A DNA stretch of 33,479 nt from a virus: positions 1 to 33,479 of the IMG/VR virus record IMGVR_UViG_3300035034_000122; one strand, given 5' to 3'. Made by a program: the position numbers and the translations under genes. Of the stretch, positions 24,761 through 32,057 are shown in pieces (the first letter of the stretch is position 1; the number at the start of each line of letters is the position of its first letter). The notes beneath the pieces are model-generated. The model was not told the origin of the DNA. It saw only the letters and a program-made list of their open reading frames with translations, and searched no databases.

Positions 24761-24984
24761 TGTACACCTATTGCACACAATGTGACGCACGGGGCCGGGG
24801 GCTTTCGTTTGGCTACAAGACGGCTTGTGTTTTCTGTAGCGGCGTTGGCTGGGAAGAGATATATGATTATGACTGGAGGTTTACTAATGAAAGTACGAGT
24901 AGCAACAGACAAGGTTTTCGAGGTTTTGCACGATTCACAACAAAACTACAACGACCACAGGCTTGGGGAATTGGCACGTTATGA
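24757..24984 (+). CDS. DnaJ-type zinc-knuckle small protein
   Basis: This 75-aa protein starts in an ATGA overlap. Its first 32 residues hold CTQCDARGRG (C6, C9) and CVFCSGVGW (C24, C27), like the CxxCxGxG knuckles of DnaJ-type zinc fingers. The C-terminal 32 residues overlap the next gene by 98 bases in a different frame and look low in constraint. The functional part is probably the knuckle. Partner unknown. Confidence 0.5.
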   Translation: MMYTYCTQCDARGRGLSFGYKTACVFCSGVGWEEIYDYDWRFTNESTSSNRQGFRGFARFTTKLQRPQAWGIGTL

Positions 24985-25144
24985 AGAAGCAATGAAAATA
25001 TCGCAGGTTACTATAGACTTACCGCCGCCAGACCTAACTAGTACTTTTGACCTATACATAAAGATGTTGTCTGCACACGATGGTGACTACGTAATGCTGG
25101 ATGCCAAAGAATATGCGCTGATTTTTGAAGGGAGAATACTTTGA
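24887..25144 (+). CDS. 85-aa protein of unknown function
   Basis: I choose ATG 24887 because TGGAGGT lies about 8 bases upstream; the frame extends left without a good start signal. The product begins MKVRVATDKVFEVLHD, has a helical middle (RLGELARYEEAMKISQ) and ends with strand/helix elements. It overlaps the zinc protein upstream by 98 bases and the next gene by 4 bases. No family is recognised. Confidence 0.55.
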   Translation: MKVRVATDKVFEVLHDSQQNYNDHRLGELARYEEAMKISQVTIDLPPPDLTSTFDLYIKMLSAHDGDYVMLDAKEYALIFEGRIL

Positions 25145-25476
25145 AAAAGTTCGAACCAATTGACCACGCAACAGCACTAAGCCTAATCGAAGACATTAAG
25201 GAGTTCAACACGACGAATGATGTTATGGAGGACGAAGATGTTACGGCGGTGCTTGCTTACGTAGTTAGGCTGATTAGGTCACCAGACGTAGGGCAGTTGC
25301 AGGCACCACTGCTTGTGACACAGTTAGAAGCCCTGTCGGCTAAGTTTGCTATTCTTTCTACGTACTACACCAGTATAGACACTGGCAAGCAGAACCGTGG
25401 TAAAAAGAATATGTACTACACTCTGAAAGAAAAGACCAAGGACTTGGCTGATGCAGTCAAGTACATAGCGAGGTAA
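25141..25476 (+). CDS. 111-aa helical protein of unknown function
   Basis: It starts at TTG 25141 in a TTGA overlap, with GAAGGGAG upstream. It appears all-helical (ALSLIEDIKEFNTT, VTAVLAYVVRLIRS, VTQLEALSAKFAILSTYY, YTLKEKTKDLADAVKYIA). Its place before the Cas4-like exonuclease suggests a recombination accessory, but no motif supports this. Confidence 0.55.
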   Translation: MKKFEPIDHATALSLIEDIKEFNTTNDVMEDEDVTAVLAYVVRLIRSPDVGQLQAPLLVTQLEALSAKFAILSTYYTSIDTGKQNRGKKNMYYTLKEKTKDLADAVKYIAR

Positions 25477-25478
25477 AC

Positions 25479-25655
25479 ATGAAAATTAGAATTGATAAAG
25501 ATGACTACTACCCCTACTACGAGTTGACCAGCGGAGTAAAATACGGTGTCCCTGTAGACATCACAGAAGAAGAAATAGAATGGATTGAGTCAGTAACTGA
25601 TGAATTTCTACAGGTACAAATGTTCTTAAAGTACAAGTTTGAAGGAGAAGAATGA
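25479..25655 (+). CDS. 58-aa acidic protein of unknown function
   Basis: ATG 25479 lies just after the previous stop with GAGG about 6 bases upstream, and the 58-codon frame ends in an ATGA overlap with the Cas4-like gene. It is Tyr-, Asp- and Glu-rich (IDKDDYYPYYELTSGVKYGV, DITEEEIEWIESVTDEFLQ). The tight fit between neighbours and the ribosome binding site make it a likely real gene. It could be a small DNA-mimic or binding partner because of its charge; that is speculation. Confidence 0.6.
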   Translation: MKIRIDKDDYYPYYELTSGVKYGVPVDITEEEIEWIESVTDEFLQVQMFLKYKFEGEE

Positions 25656-26425
25656 AATCGCTACTACAGTCAATGACCGACTTTGATGTAATTGATTCAG
25701 CGTCGAGGTTGGTGCGAGAACTTAACCGCATCGACAAGGAAACTATTAGCAGGTCAGGGTTAATAAAGAAAACAACCTTTGCTCCGTCTAAGATTGGAGC
25801 CTACGAAGGTGCCTGCTCACGCTACTGGTATTACGCTTTTCAAGGTACAGAAGGCAAAGATGAACCGGGTTACCAAGGTAAGCGCTATATGGAGGCGGGT
25901 ACGGACAGGCACGCTCGGTTCGAAGAACTACTGCAAAGATTCGACAAAGATTCAGTAACAGAAGAAGAGTTCTGGTCAGAAGACCCACCTGTTCACGGTT
26001 TTATTGACGGTCAGGCTAACTGGGAAAACGTAGACTGGATTATAGAGTTCAAGGGTACTGGTGCCGGTAAGTTCAAGCGTATTAGAACTAGCGGCAAGCC
26101 ACCGCCCTACCACTTGATACAGATGGGTCTGTATATGTACATTAAGGGTTACTCGTATGGAATGTTAATTTACGAGTGCCGAGATACATTCCAATTGTTT
26201 GCCGTACCAGTTAAAATGCACCACCAATTTGACAAATACATACGTTATGTGGTAGAGTGGCTTAACACAGTCTACAAGGAAGTTAATGAAGACCAACTAC
26301 TTCCCCCGAGGTGCTTTTCACAGAAGTCTTGGCAGTGTAAAGGTTGTCCCTTTACGGAGACATGCTGGAGCGATGAACGCGAACCTCAGACCGATATTGG
26401 TAAACTTAAGGAGTTTAAGTATTGA
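25652..26425 (+). CDS. Cas4/RecB-like PD-(D/E)XK exonuclease with Fe-S cluster
   Basis: This 257-aa protein starts in an ATGA overlap, with AAGGAGAAG upstream. The nuclease core has H87 (TDRHARFEE), D119 (HGFIDGQ), E132 and K134 (IIEFKG) and Q157 (HLIQMGLYMY), the RecB-family set. Cysteines C55, C229, C232 and C238 (WQCKGCPFTETCW) match the split 4Fe-4S site of Cas4 and AddB-type nucleases. It would resect DNA ends to make ssDNA for the RecA-like protein. No CRISPR genes are near, so a recombination role is more likely than CRISPR adaptation. Confidence 0.88.
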   Translation: MKSLLQSMTDFDVIDSASRLVRELNRIDKETISRSGLIKKTTFAPSKIGAYEGACSRYWYYAFQGTEGKDEPGYQGKRYMEAGTDRHARFEELLQRFDKDSVTEEEFWSEDPPVHGFIDGQANWENVDWIIEFKGTGAGKFKRIRTSGKPPPYHLIQMGLYMYIKGYSYGMLIYECRDTFQLFAVPVKMHHQFDKYIRYVVEWLNTVYKEVNEDQLLPPRCFSQKSWQCKGCPFTETCWSDEREPQTDIGKLKEFKY

Positions 26426-26700
26426 GAACCTGCGCCAACCCAAACTGTAGTATTAGTTTTCGACCGAAGTCGCACAATCAGAAGTATCATAATTCTGAGT
26501 GCTGCCGCGTTGTGACTAATAAACGAATCATGGAAAAGTACTATGAAGAAAAAGAAATCCGTGATGGGAAAGAGCGCGCGTGTTCAAACGCTGGGTGTGA
26601 GGTCGTACTGACAAGGTATAACCTCACACCCACTTGTTTTTCTTGTGACAGAAAGAAAGGCTTGCGTGGTAGGTCACTACTCGATAGATTAGAAATATGA
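26422..26700 (+). CDS. Double zinc-finger protein, putative DNA-binding
   Basis: This 92-aa protein starts at TTG 26422 in a TTGA overlap, with TAAGGAG upstream. The first finger is C4, C9, H23 and C27 (TCANPNCSISF, YHNSEC), like short MYM/FLZ-type fingers. The second is C55, C60, C73 and C76 (CSNAGC, CFSC). Basic residues surround both. It lies between the Cas4-like and RuvC-like genes, so it may bind recombination intermediates; this is inferred. Confidence 0.55.
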   Translation: MRTCANPNCSISFRPKSHNQKYHNSECCRVVTNKRIMEKYYEEKEIRDGKERACSNAGCEVVLTRYNLTPTCFSCDRKKGLRGRSLLDRLEI

Positions 26701-27269
26701 AACTTCACCAACTAGCCGGGACTATAAAAGCCAGTAGAGTCTTAGGTATTGACGGCAGCACCAAGTCTTTTGCTTGGTGCCTTATTGAAGACGGCAAGGT
26801 TATTGAATACGGCGAAGAAGAATTTGATGGTGACAGTCTATACGAAAAGACAAAGTCCGCCCAGATTGCTGCCGCTAAACTAGCAGCGATGAAGCCTGAG
26901 TACTGCGCCTTTGAGCAGGTTGTATTCGTTAACAACCGCGCGGTGACTGTTAAACTAGCCTACTTCGCCGGTATCATCATTGGGGCTATGGTAGACAAAG
27001 ACATAGTATATGACGACGTTAGTCCTATGACGTGGATGAACTATATAGGCAACGGTAGGTTCACCAAGGCAGAAAGCATGGCCCTGAAGAAAGACAACCC
27101 CGGCAAGACAAAGACGTGGCACAAGAGCAATAGGCGCACAGTCCGCAAACAGCGTACTAAGGACTGGGTGAAGAAACAATACGGATTCGAACCAGAGAAT
27201 GATAACATTGCAGACGCAGTAGGTATAGCATATTACGCAGATGAGGAACTAACCAATGGCGAAGATTAA
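26697..27269 (+). CDS. ruvC-like: RuvC-like Holliday junction resolvase
   Basis: This 190-aa protein starts in an ATGA overlap. It shows the RNase H fold acids of RuvC: D19 in VLGIDGSTKS, E73 in CAFEQVVF, and D169/D173 in DNIADAVGIAYY. A basic insertion at about residues 120-158 (KTKTWHKSNRRTVRKQRTK) differs from bacterial RuvC and may contact DNA. It would cut four-way junctions to resolve recombination or branched concatemers before packaging. It overlaps the next small gene by 14 bases. Confidence 0.87.
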   Translation: MKLHQLAGTIKASRVLGIDGSTKSFAWCLIEDGKVIEYGEEEFDGDSLYEKTKSAQIAAAKLAAMKPEYCAFEQVVFVNNRAVTVKLAYFAGIIIGAMVDKDIVYDDVSPMTWMNYIGNGRFTKAESMALKKDNPGKTKTWHKSNRRTVRKQRTKDWVKKQYGFEPENDNIADAVGIAYYADEELTNGED

Positions 27270-27402
27270 GAAGTATGAATCAAGAACGTGGTTGAAGCGC
27301 AGACTCCATGTTGACAGACTAACAATAGACGAGATTGCAGAAAAATGCGGTGTAAGTCACATGACCATACGACGAGCGATGGAAAGGTTTGGACTAAAAT
27401 GA
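27256..27402 (+). CDS. 48-aa helix-turn-helix protein
   Basis: ATG 27256 has GAGGA about 8 bases upstream; the 48-codon frame overlaps ruvC by 14 bases and ends in an ATGA overlap with the next gene. Residues 22-47 (LTIDEIAEKCGVSHMTIRR, then AMERFGL) are a textbook helix-turn-helix, preceded by a basic arm (KIKKYESRTWLKRRL). It is a likely DNA-binding regulator of very small size. Confidence 0.65.
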   Translation: MAKIKKYESRTWLKRRLHVDRLTIDEIAEKCGVSHMTIRRAMERFGLK

Positions 27403-27944
27403 AAATAGGATTTGCAGGCTCATCAGGGCAGGGCAAGACTACTACAGCAGAAGCACTACTAAACGTTCCGGGATTCATGCACTTTGATTTTGTAAAGTCA
27501 AACATACGAGCAGCACGAGACGCCGGGTATATGCTTAATGAAGAAGCAACAAGATTGAGTCAATTACTAATCCTAACAGACAAGATAGGCAGGGAGTCTT
27601 TACACGCCAACCATAGTTTTGTTGCGGACAGGACTCCCATTGATTTCTATGCACACCTTAACATAGTTAATAAGAACTGGGACAAATACTACTATGAAGT
27701 TTACCAGAACCTAGTTATTGGAGGGATGGAGCAGTACACGCACGTATTTTACTTTCCCCTAGTATTTGATGTAGAACAAAGTAAGTATCATTCGAAAGAC
27801 GATAAATTTCATAAGAAAGTTGATGTAGAAATAAAGGCACTACTGAATGAGTTTGATATTAACTACACAACTATGCCAACAGGTACAGTAGAGGAAAGGG
27901 TAGACTTTATTAGATTCAGTCTGTGGAAGGAAAAGTACAAGTGA
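27399..27944 (+). CDS. P-loop nucleotide kinase / AAA_28-like ATPase
   Basis: I start at ATG 27399 (ATGA overlap; 181 aa) because the Walker A, GSSGQGKTT (residues 7-15), then sits at the normal distance from the N-terminus. VADRTPIDFYAHL resembles the DRxxxD motif of deoxynucleoside kinases and NadR/AAA_28-type proteins. The rest is helical with a C-terminal basic segment. It probably phosphorylates a nucleoside, nucleotide or similar small molecule; the substrate cannot be told from the sequence. Confidence 0.7.
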   Translation: MKIGFAGSSGQGKTTTAEALLNVPGFMHFDFVKSNIRAARDAGYMLNEEATRLSQLLILTDKIGRESLHANHSFVADRTPIDFYAHLNIVNKNWDKYYYEVYQNLVIGGMEQYTHVFYFPLVFDVEQSKYHSKDDKFHKKVDVEIKALLNEFDINYTTMPTGTVEERVDFIRFSLWKEKYK

Positions 27945-28111
27945 AAAGGATATATGAATGGAAGTGTCGTAGGTGTGAACGTATTACTTCGTCAAAGAAA
28001 AGTTTTGAAGACAGGAACATAAAATCGGCATGCAGCCGGTGCTTGTCAACAGATACATTTAGAGTGTTCGGAAGAGGAGTTAACGTATGGCAACCAACAA
28101 AACAGCAATAA
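27941..28111 (+). CDS. 56-aa zinc-ribbon protein
   Basis: GTG 27941 overlaps the kinase stop (GTGA) with AAGGAAAAG upstream. C9/C12 (CRRC) and C31/C34 (CSRC) form a zinc ribbon; the ends are basic. It overlaps the small terminase gene by 25 bases. Function unknown. Confidence 0.55.
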   Translation: MKRIYEWKCRRCERITSSKKSFEDRNIKSACSRCLSTDTFRVFGRGVNVWQPTKQQ

Positions 28112-28632
28112 CAATAACAAGGATTGATGGAGACATTGACACTATCATTGAGGTAGGTAAGGCTTTTGCCAAAGGTAGAAGCCCTAAGGCCGTTGTTGCA
28201 GAACTAGGCTTGTCATCAGTCCAAGAAGCAAAGAAAATGTACGAGCAGTACAAGCAGTTGGCTATTCAGTCAGCAAAAGGCGGTGACCTAGGAGACAGAC
28301 TTGCTCTGGCCCTAGAAGAATCCTTGCAGCACTTTGAGATACTGCTAGAAGAAGCGTGGGAAAACAAGGAAGACGCTACCGCTAACCTTGAGTTCAGTAC
28401 AGTCAATACCAGTCTCCGTCTAATTAAGGACATAACTGAGTCTAGGTTCAAGATGCTACAGTCAATGGTCGACGGCCAAGACATAGAAATGCTTGAGGAA
28501 CTTGAGTACATGGAAGGCCGTCAAGAAAAACTACTTAGTATCCTGAAAGAACTAAAGGAACAGTTCCCCGACGCAGCCAAGTTCATAGGAAAGAAGTTGC
28601 AAGAAGTAGAAGGTGTTGAAATTGTTGGATGA
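28087..28632 (+). CDS. Probable terminase small subunit
   Basis: This 181-aa protein has AGAGGAG upstream of its ATG. Residues 20-60 (VGKAFAKGRSPKAVVAELGL, then SSVQEAKKMYEQY) look like the N-terminal helix-turn-helix of small terminases that recognises packaging sites. Residues 75-160 are long helices (LALALEESLQHFEILLEEAW, LRLIKDITESRFKMLQ) as in the central oligomerisation domain. It overlaps the large terminase by about 20 bases. The identification depends on position and this architecture. Confidence 0.65.
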   Translation: MATNKTAITITRIDGDIDTIIEVGKAFAKGRSPKAVVAELGLSSVQEAKKMYEQYKQLAIQSAKGGDLGDRLALALEESLQHFEILLEEAWENKEDATANLEFSTVNTSLRLIKDITESRFKMLQSMVDGQDIEMLEELEYMEGRQEKLLSILKELKEQFPDAAKFIGKKLQEVEGVEIVG

Positions 28633-31438
28633 ATTCTACGAAGCCCTTAAGGACGACACGTTTGATGAAGAGCCTGTCGACCTTAAGACCTTTGTGGAAG
28701 ACTCGCACTACATGGGGCTGCCACCAATGTCTGAAAAACAAATGCACCTGCTAGAAGCCATGACCCAGATTTATAAGCCAGAAACGATTGACGAACTTTA
28801 CGCGGACGACCCAAAGCGGGCGTACTACCTTAAGTCATTGAAGATTAAAGAACTAATAGCAATGATTGGTAAGGGCTGTGTAACAGGTGACTCTAAGGTC
28901 TTGACGCATGAAGGCTGGCGTCGAGCAGCAGATGTTAAGCGTACTAAACTGCATACAGGTGATGGCTTTGAAGAGTCTTCTGGTGCGCTGCTGTCCGGCG
29001 TAGAAGACTGTGTGAATATAAAGACGTATCACGGATACAGTTTATGCTCGCATAAGCACCATAAGATTAAAACCAAGCACGGGTGGTTGTCTGTTGACAA
29101 ACTGAAGCCGGGTCATCAAGTTGCTATCAACGCAGTCCAATTAGACACGCCGGGACTAGACATGTCTGACGATGAAGCGTGGTGGCTAGGGGCTTTGTTC
29201 GGTGATGGCTCCTTCCCTAGTAGTAAGCCCCGGTCAAGAGCGCCTAGGTTTACTAATGTCACCCCGGAAGTAAGTGAAAAATGGATTGAGATTTCTGAAG
29301 GCATAGACAATATAGAAATCAAGAACGAGGTTTCTGGATATGGTGCTAGCAGGTATCTTGCAACAGGCAGCGCGGGCAGGGGGCGCAACTATTGGATTGA
29401 TTTTTGTAGGCGCTGGGGTCTGGAAGGTTCTAAGTCTTGGAATGATGAATTGCTAAACATGTCAGTTAAACAGACTGCTGAGTTCGCCAACGGCCTTATC
29501 GCCACGGACGGAAGTATAAATAAGTACGGCGGTGTAGACATAGGTCTTTCCAATGAAGAAGTCATGCGAGGTTTCCAGCAGTTATTACTGAACATAGGTG
29601 TTGTTTCTAGGCTCACTGTTAGGGGGCTTGAGAACCCGCTCCATTCAGACAATTGGAGAATGTATATTCCTGCTAGTCAAGCCGCAAAGATATGGAAGAT
29701 AAGTGGCAAGTGTGTGGGCAAAGAAGAGCGCTGTACTGACAAGGTTTCGTCCGTTCCTCTAATCTACAGCGAGGTTACTAGTATAGAGGATGCAGGACAG
29801 CAGGAAATCTATGACTTCATAGTAAGCCCCAGTGAGCAGTATCTTGCCAATGGCTTCATCAATCATAACGGTGGTAAAAACCACACCACTATCACGGCGG
29901 TATGTAGAGTTGTATACCTACTGCTATGCTTAAAGTCTCCGTCGGCATACTACGGTAAGCCAAAGAATGACCCTATTCACATCCTTAACGTAGCGGTTAA
30001 CGCCACGCAGGCAAAGAACACATTCTTCAAACCCCTTCGACAACGTATTGATGCTAGTCCTTGGTTCCAAGGCAAGTATGACGCCGGACGCAGTGGTGAA
30101 ATCAAGTTCGACAAGCACGTTACAGCATATTCTGGACACTCCCAGCGTGAAGCGTGGGAAGGATACAACCTAATCTTCGTCGTGCTGGACGAAATCGCGG
30201 CGTTCAAAACCAGCAGTGAATCAACTGGTATGTCTAGCCGTGCTGACACGGCTCCAGAAATCTATAAGATGTACAAGGCAAGTATCACCAGTCGTTTCCC
30301 TAACGTGGGCAAACTATGTCTGCTGTCATTCCCCCGTTTCGCAGGAGACTATATCACAGAACGATTCAATGAGGCGTCACTAGAAACAGAAATATATAAC
30401 TACCAAAAAGATTTCCTAATCAACCCTGACCTTGGTGACATACCGGGTAACACAATGGAAGTACAGTGGTTCGAAGAACAGGTAATAACCTACAGAGAGC
30501 CTTATGTACTAGGAGTTCGTTACCCGTCGTGGGAGTTCAACCCTCAAATGAACATGGAAGACTACGTAGGAGAATTCCACAGGAACATGAAGGATGCTCT
30601 TTCAAGATTTGCGTGCAACCCCCCGGAAGCAATTGACGCATTTTTCACTGACAAGGAAAAGGTAGAAGCAGCGTTTAAAGAAGCACGACACCCGTTCACT
30701 GACAACTGGCAGTTCCTGCCTAGGTTTGTCGGTGACAGTTCCCAACGCTACTACATGCATGTAGACTTAGCACAGAAGTCAGACCGAGCGGCGGTGTCCA
30801 TAGCCCATGTAGACAGGTGGGTTAGAATAGGTAGTGGAGCCTATGAGTCAGTTGAACCTATGATAACTATTGATGCTGTCCGCTGGTGGACGCCGACGGC
30901 AGGCAAGAACGTAGACTTTACTGACATTAAGGACTACATCATGGCGATTAAGCGCCGCGGATTTAACTTAAAGAAAGTCACCTTCGACCGCTGGGCTGGC
31001 AGTATCGGCTTGCAGCATGAACTGGCTAGGGAAGGAATTGAAGTAGAAACTCTGTCTGTGGGTAGGGCGGAATACAATGATTTCCAGTTGGCTATCTATG
31101 ACGAAAGACTCTACGGTTACCAACTACCACTACTGGTAGACGAAATTCTCGGACTTAAAGTTGACCATAAAGGCAAGGTAGACCACTCGTCTACTGGGTC
31201 TAATGACCTTGCTGACGCAGTAGCAGGGTCCGCACACTTGTGCATGAAGTATGAAGAGCGACCCTATGCAGAAGAAATTGAGGTCCACGTATTTGGCGGT
31301 GACGATGACGAACCAGAAGAAACACTTGTCAGCGCCCTGCTGCCTAAGAAACAGGCGGAAGAACGCGCTAGGATTCGTCAAGTACCTATGATACCACCAG
31401 AAGTAGAACTTTACCTGAAAGACGAATACGTCCTGTAA
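28613..31438 (+). CDS. terL: Terminase large subunit interrupted by an intein in Walker A
   Basis: The precursor is 941 aa; removing residues 89-419 leaves 610 aa, a normal TerL length. The start is GTG 28613, or TTG 28622 or 28625 downstream. The P-loop is split: IGKG before the intein, GGKNHTT after. Walker B is FVVLDEIAAF (D526, E527). The C-terminal RNase H-like nuclease has HVDLAQ (D718) and SNDLADAVAG (D865, D868). The protein pumps DNA into the prohead and cuts concatemers. The intein must leave for ATPase activity, yet its +1 residue is Gly rather than Cys, Ser or Thr. A GC-rich hairpin follows the stop. Confidence 0.92.
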   Translation: MLKLLDEFYEALKDDTFDEEPVDLKTFVEDSHYMGLPPMSEKQMHLLEAMTQIYKPETIDELYADDPKRAYYLKSLKIKELIAMIGKGCVTGDSKVLTHEGWRRAADVKRTKLHTGDGFEESSGALLSGVEDCVNIKTYHGYSLCSHKHHKIKTKHGWLSVDKLKPGHQVAINAVQLDTPGLDMSDDEAWWLGALFGDGSFPSSKPRSRAPRFTNVTPEVSEKWIEISEGIDNIEIKNEVSGYGASRYLATGSAGRGRNYWIDFCRRWGLEGSKSWNDELLNMSVKQTAEFANGLIATDGSINKYGGVDIGLSNEEVMRGFQQLLLNIGVVSRLTVRGLENPLHSDNWRMYIPASQAAKIWKISGKCVGKEERCTDKVSSVPLIYSEVTSIEDAGQQEIYDFIVSPSEQYLANGFINHNGGKNHTTITAVCRVVYLLLCLKSPSAYYGKPKNDPIHILNVAVNATQAKNTFFKPLRQRIDASPWFQGKYDAGRSGEIKFDKHVTAYSGHSQREAWEGYNLIFVVLDEIAAFKTSSESTGMSSRADTAPEIYKMYKASITSRFPNVGKLCLLSFPRFAGDYITERFNEASLETEIYNYQKDFLINPDLGDIPGNTMEVQWFEEQVITYREPYVLGVRYPSWEFNPQMNMEDYVGEFHRNMKDALSRFACNPPEAIDAFFTDKEKVEAAFKEARHPFTDNWQFLPRFVGDSSQRYYMHVDLAQKSDRAAVSIAHVDRWVRIGSGAYESVEPMITIDAVRWWTPTAGKNVDFTDIKDYIMAIKRRGFNLKKVTFDRWAGSIGLQHELAREGIEVETLSVGRAEYNDFQLAIYDERLYGYQLPLLVDEILGLKVDHKGKVDHSSTGSNDLADAVAGSAHLCMKYEERPYAEEIEVHVFGGDDDEPEETLVSALLPKKQAEERARIRQVPMIPPEVELYLKDEYVL
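28877..29869 (+). mobile_element. Intein in terminase large subunit (intact DOD endonuclease, +1 glycine)
   Basis: This 331-residue intein runs from C89 (CVTGDSKVLTHEGWRRAADV, block A) to N419 (YLANGFINHN, blocks F/G). Block B is LCSHKHHKIKT. The LAGLIDADG endonuclease motifs are well kept: WWLGALFGDGSF and FANGLIATDGSI. The terminal His-Asn pair is present. The residue after Asn419 is Gly420 (codons AAC GGT GGT AAA), lacking the usual +1 nucleophile. The endonuclease therefore looks active while standard splicing chemistry looks compromised. Confidence 0.88.
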
Positions 31439-31440
31439 TT

Positions 31441-31463
31441 AGCGGCGCGCTTGCGCGCCCGCT
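31441..31463 (+). terminator. GC-rich hairpin after terL (possible terminator, no T-run)
   Basis: AGCGGCGCGC (31441-31450), a TT loop, and GCGCGCCCGCT (31453-31463) pair into a 10-bp stem with one bulged C. It begins 3 bases after the terL stop. No T-run follows, so it may instead stabilise the terL mRNA end. The -35 box of P6 lies in its loop and right arm. Confidence 0.5.
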
Positions 31464-31479
31464 CGCCGTGTGGTAAAAT
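31451..31479 (+). promoter_or_regulatory. Sigma70-like promoter P6
   Basis: TTGCGC (31451-31456), a 17-bp spacer and TAAAAT (31474-31479) in the 88-bp gap before the gene at 31527. Between promoter and start there is a second small inverted repeat, CTACC/GGTAG. The -35 box is weak and overlaps the terL hairpin. Confidence 0.55.
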
Positions 31480-31526
31480 AGTTTGTGTGGGTTGCGCGCT
31501 ACCGTGTTTACAGGTAGATTGGCCCT

Positions 31527-32057
31527 ATGGAAATGAAAGTAGACGTTAGCATTTCCCTTGACGGCAAGCGAGTTACAGGAAGTGTTACCCTAGACCACTA
31601 TGATTGGCAGGCTGACCCGTTTCAGGCTGTCCTTACTTCGCTCAACTCACAGCACAATCTAGACCTTTCTAGGTTCTATAATGACAAAGATGTCAAGATT
31701 GAGTGTGGCGAAGTTGTTGGGAGATTTGATATGGACCTTACTGAAACATTAGGTGAAGAGCCTTTGAAGGCTGCTTGTGGCTGGATGGCGGTGGATATTT
31801 CAAAAAGCGGTGAAGTTACTATAAGTGATTCGGAAGAAATTATAAAACTTATGAAGGTACTAAGACACCACTTTCCGGCACTAGACACGTATCGTCACTG
31901 CCATGAGTGTAGTCCCTTTGAACCGGACCACACTGAATCACTGTCGTCGCTCGTACAGCACTTCAATGACTTCCACCAGTGGACCGTTGAAGAAATTGCG
32001 GACTGGTTGGAAACCCTAGACTTAGACATAGGAGTCAAGCATGAAGTTAACGTATAA
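31527..32057 (+). CDS. Protein with C-terminal Cys/His HxND-W-IA-WLE module (paralogue of the next gene)
   Basis: This 176-aa protein begins at ATG 31527 (or 31533) with no convincing ribosome binding site. The N-terminal two thirds is beta-rich (VDVSISLDGKRVTGSVTLDH). Residues about 110-170 carry LRHHFPA, CHEC, then LVQHFNDFHQW and IADWLETLDLDI. This last pattern occurs in small phage proteins of unknown role to my knowledge. The same module ends the next protein, so the genes are probably related by duplication. It overlaps the next gene by 17 bases. Confidence 0.6.
   Translation: MEMKVDVSISLDGKRVTGSVTLDHYDWQADPFQAVLTSLNSQHNLDLSRFYNDKDVKIECGEVVGRFDMDLTETLGEEPLKAACGWMAVDISKSGEVTISDSEEIIKLMKVLRHHFPALDTYRHCHECSPFEPDHTESLSSLVQHFNDFHQWTVEEIADWLETLDLDIGVKHEVNV

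Noticed and set aside
25652-26425. Cas4 as part of a CRISPR adaptation module
   Set aside because: No repeats, Cas1 or Cas2 nearby. The neighbours are RecA and RuvC, so end resection in recombination fits better.
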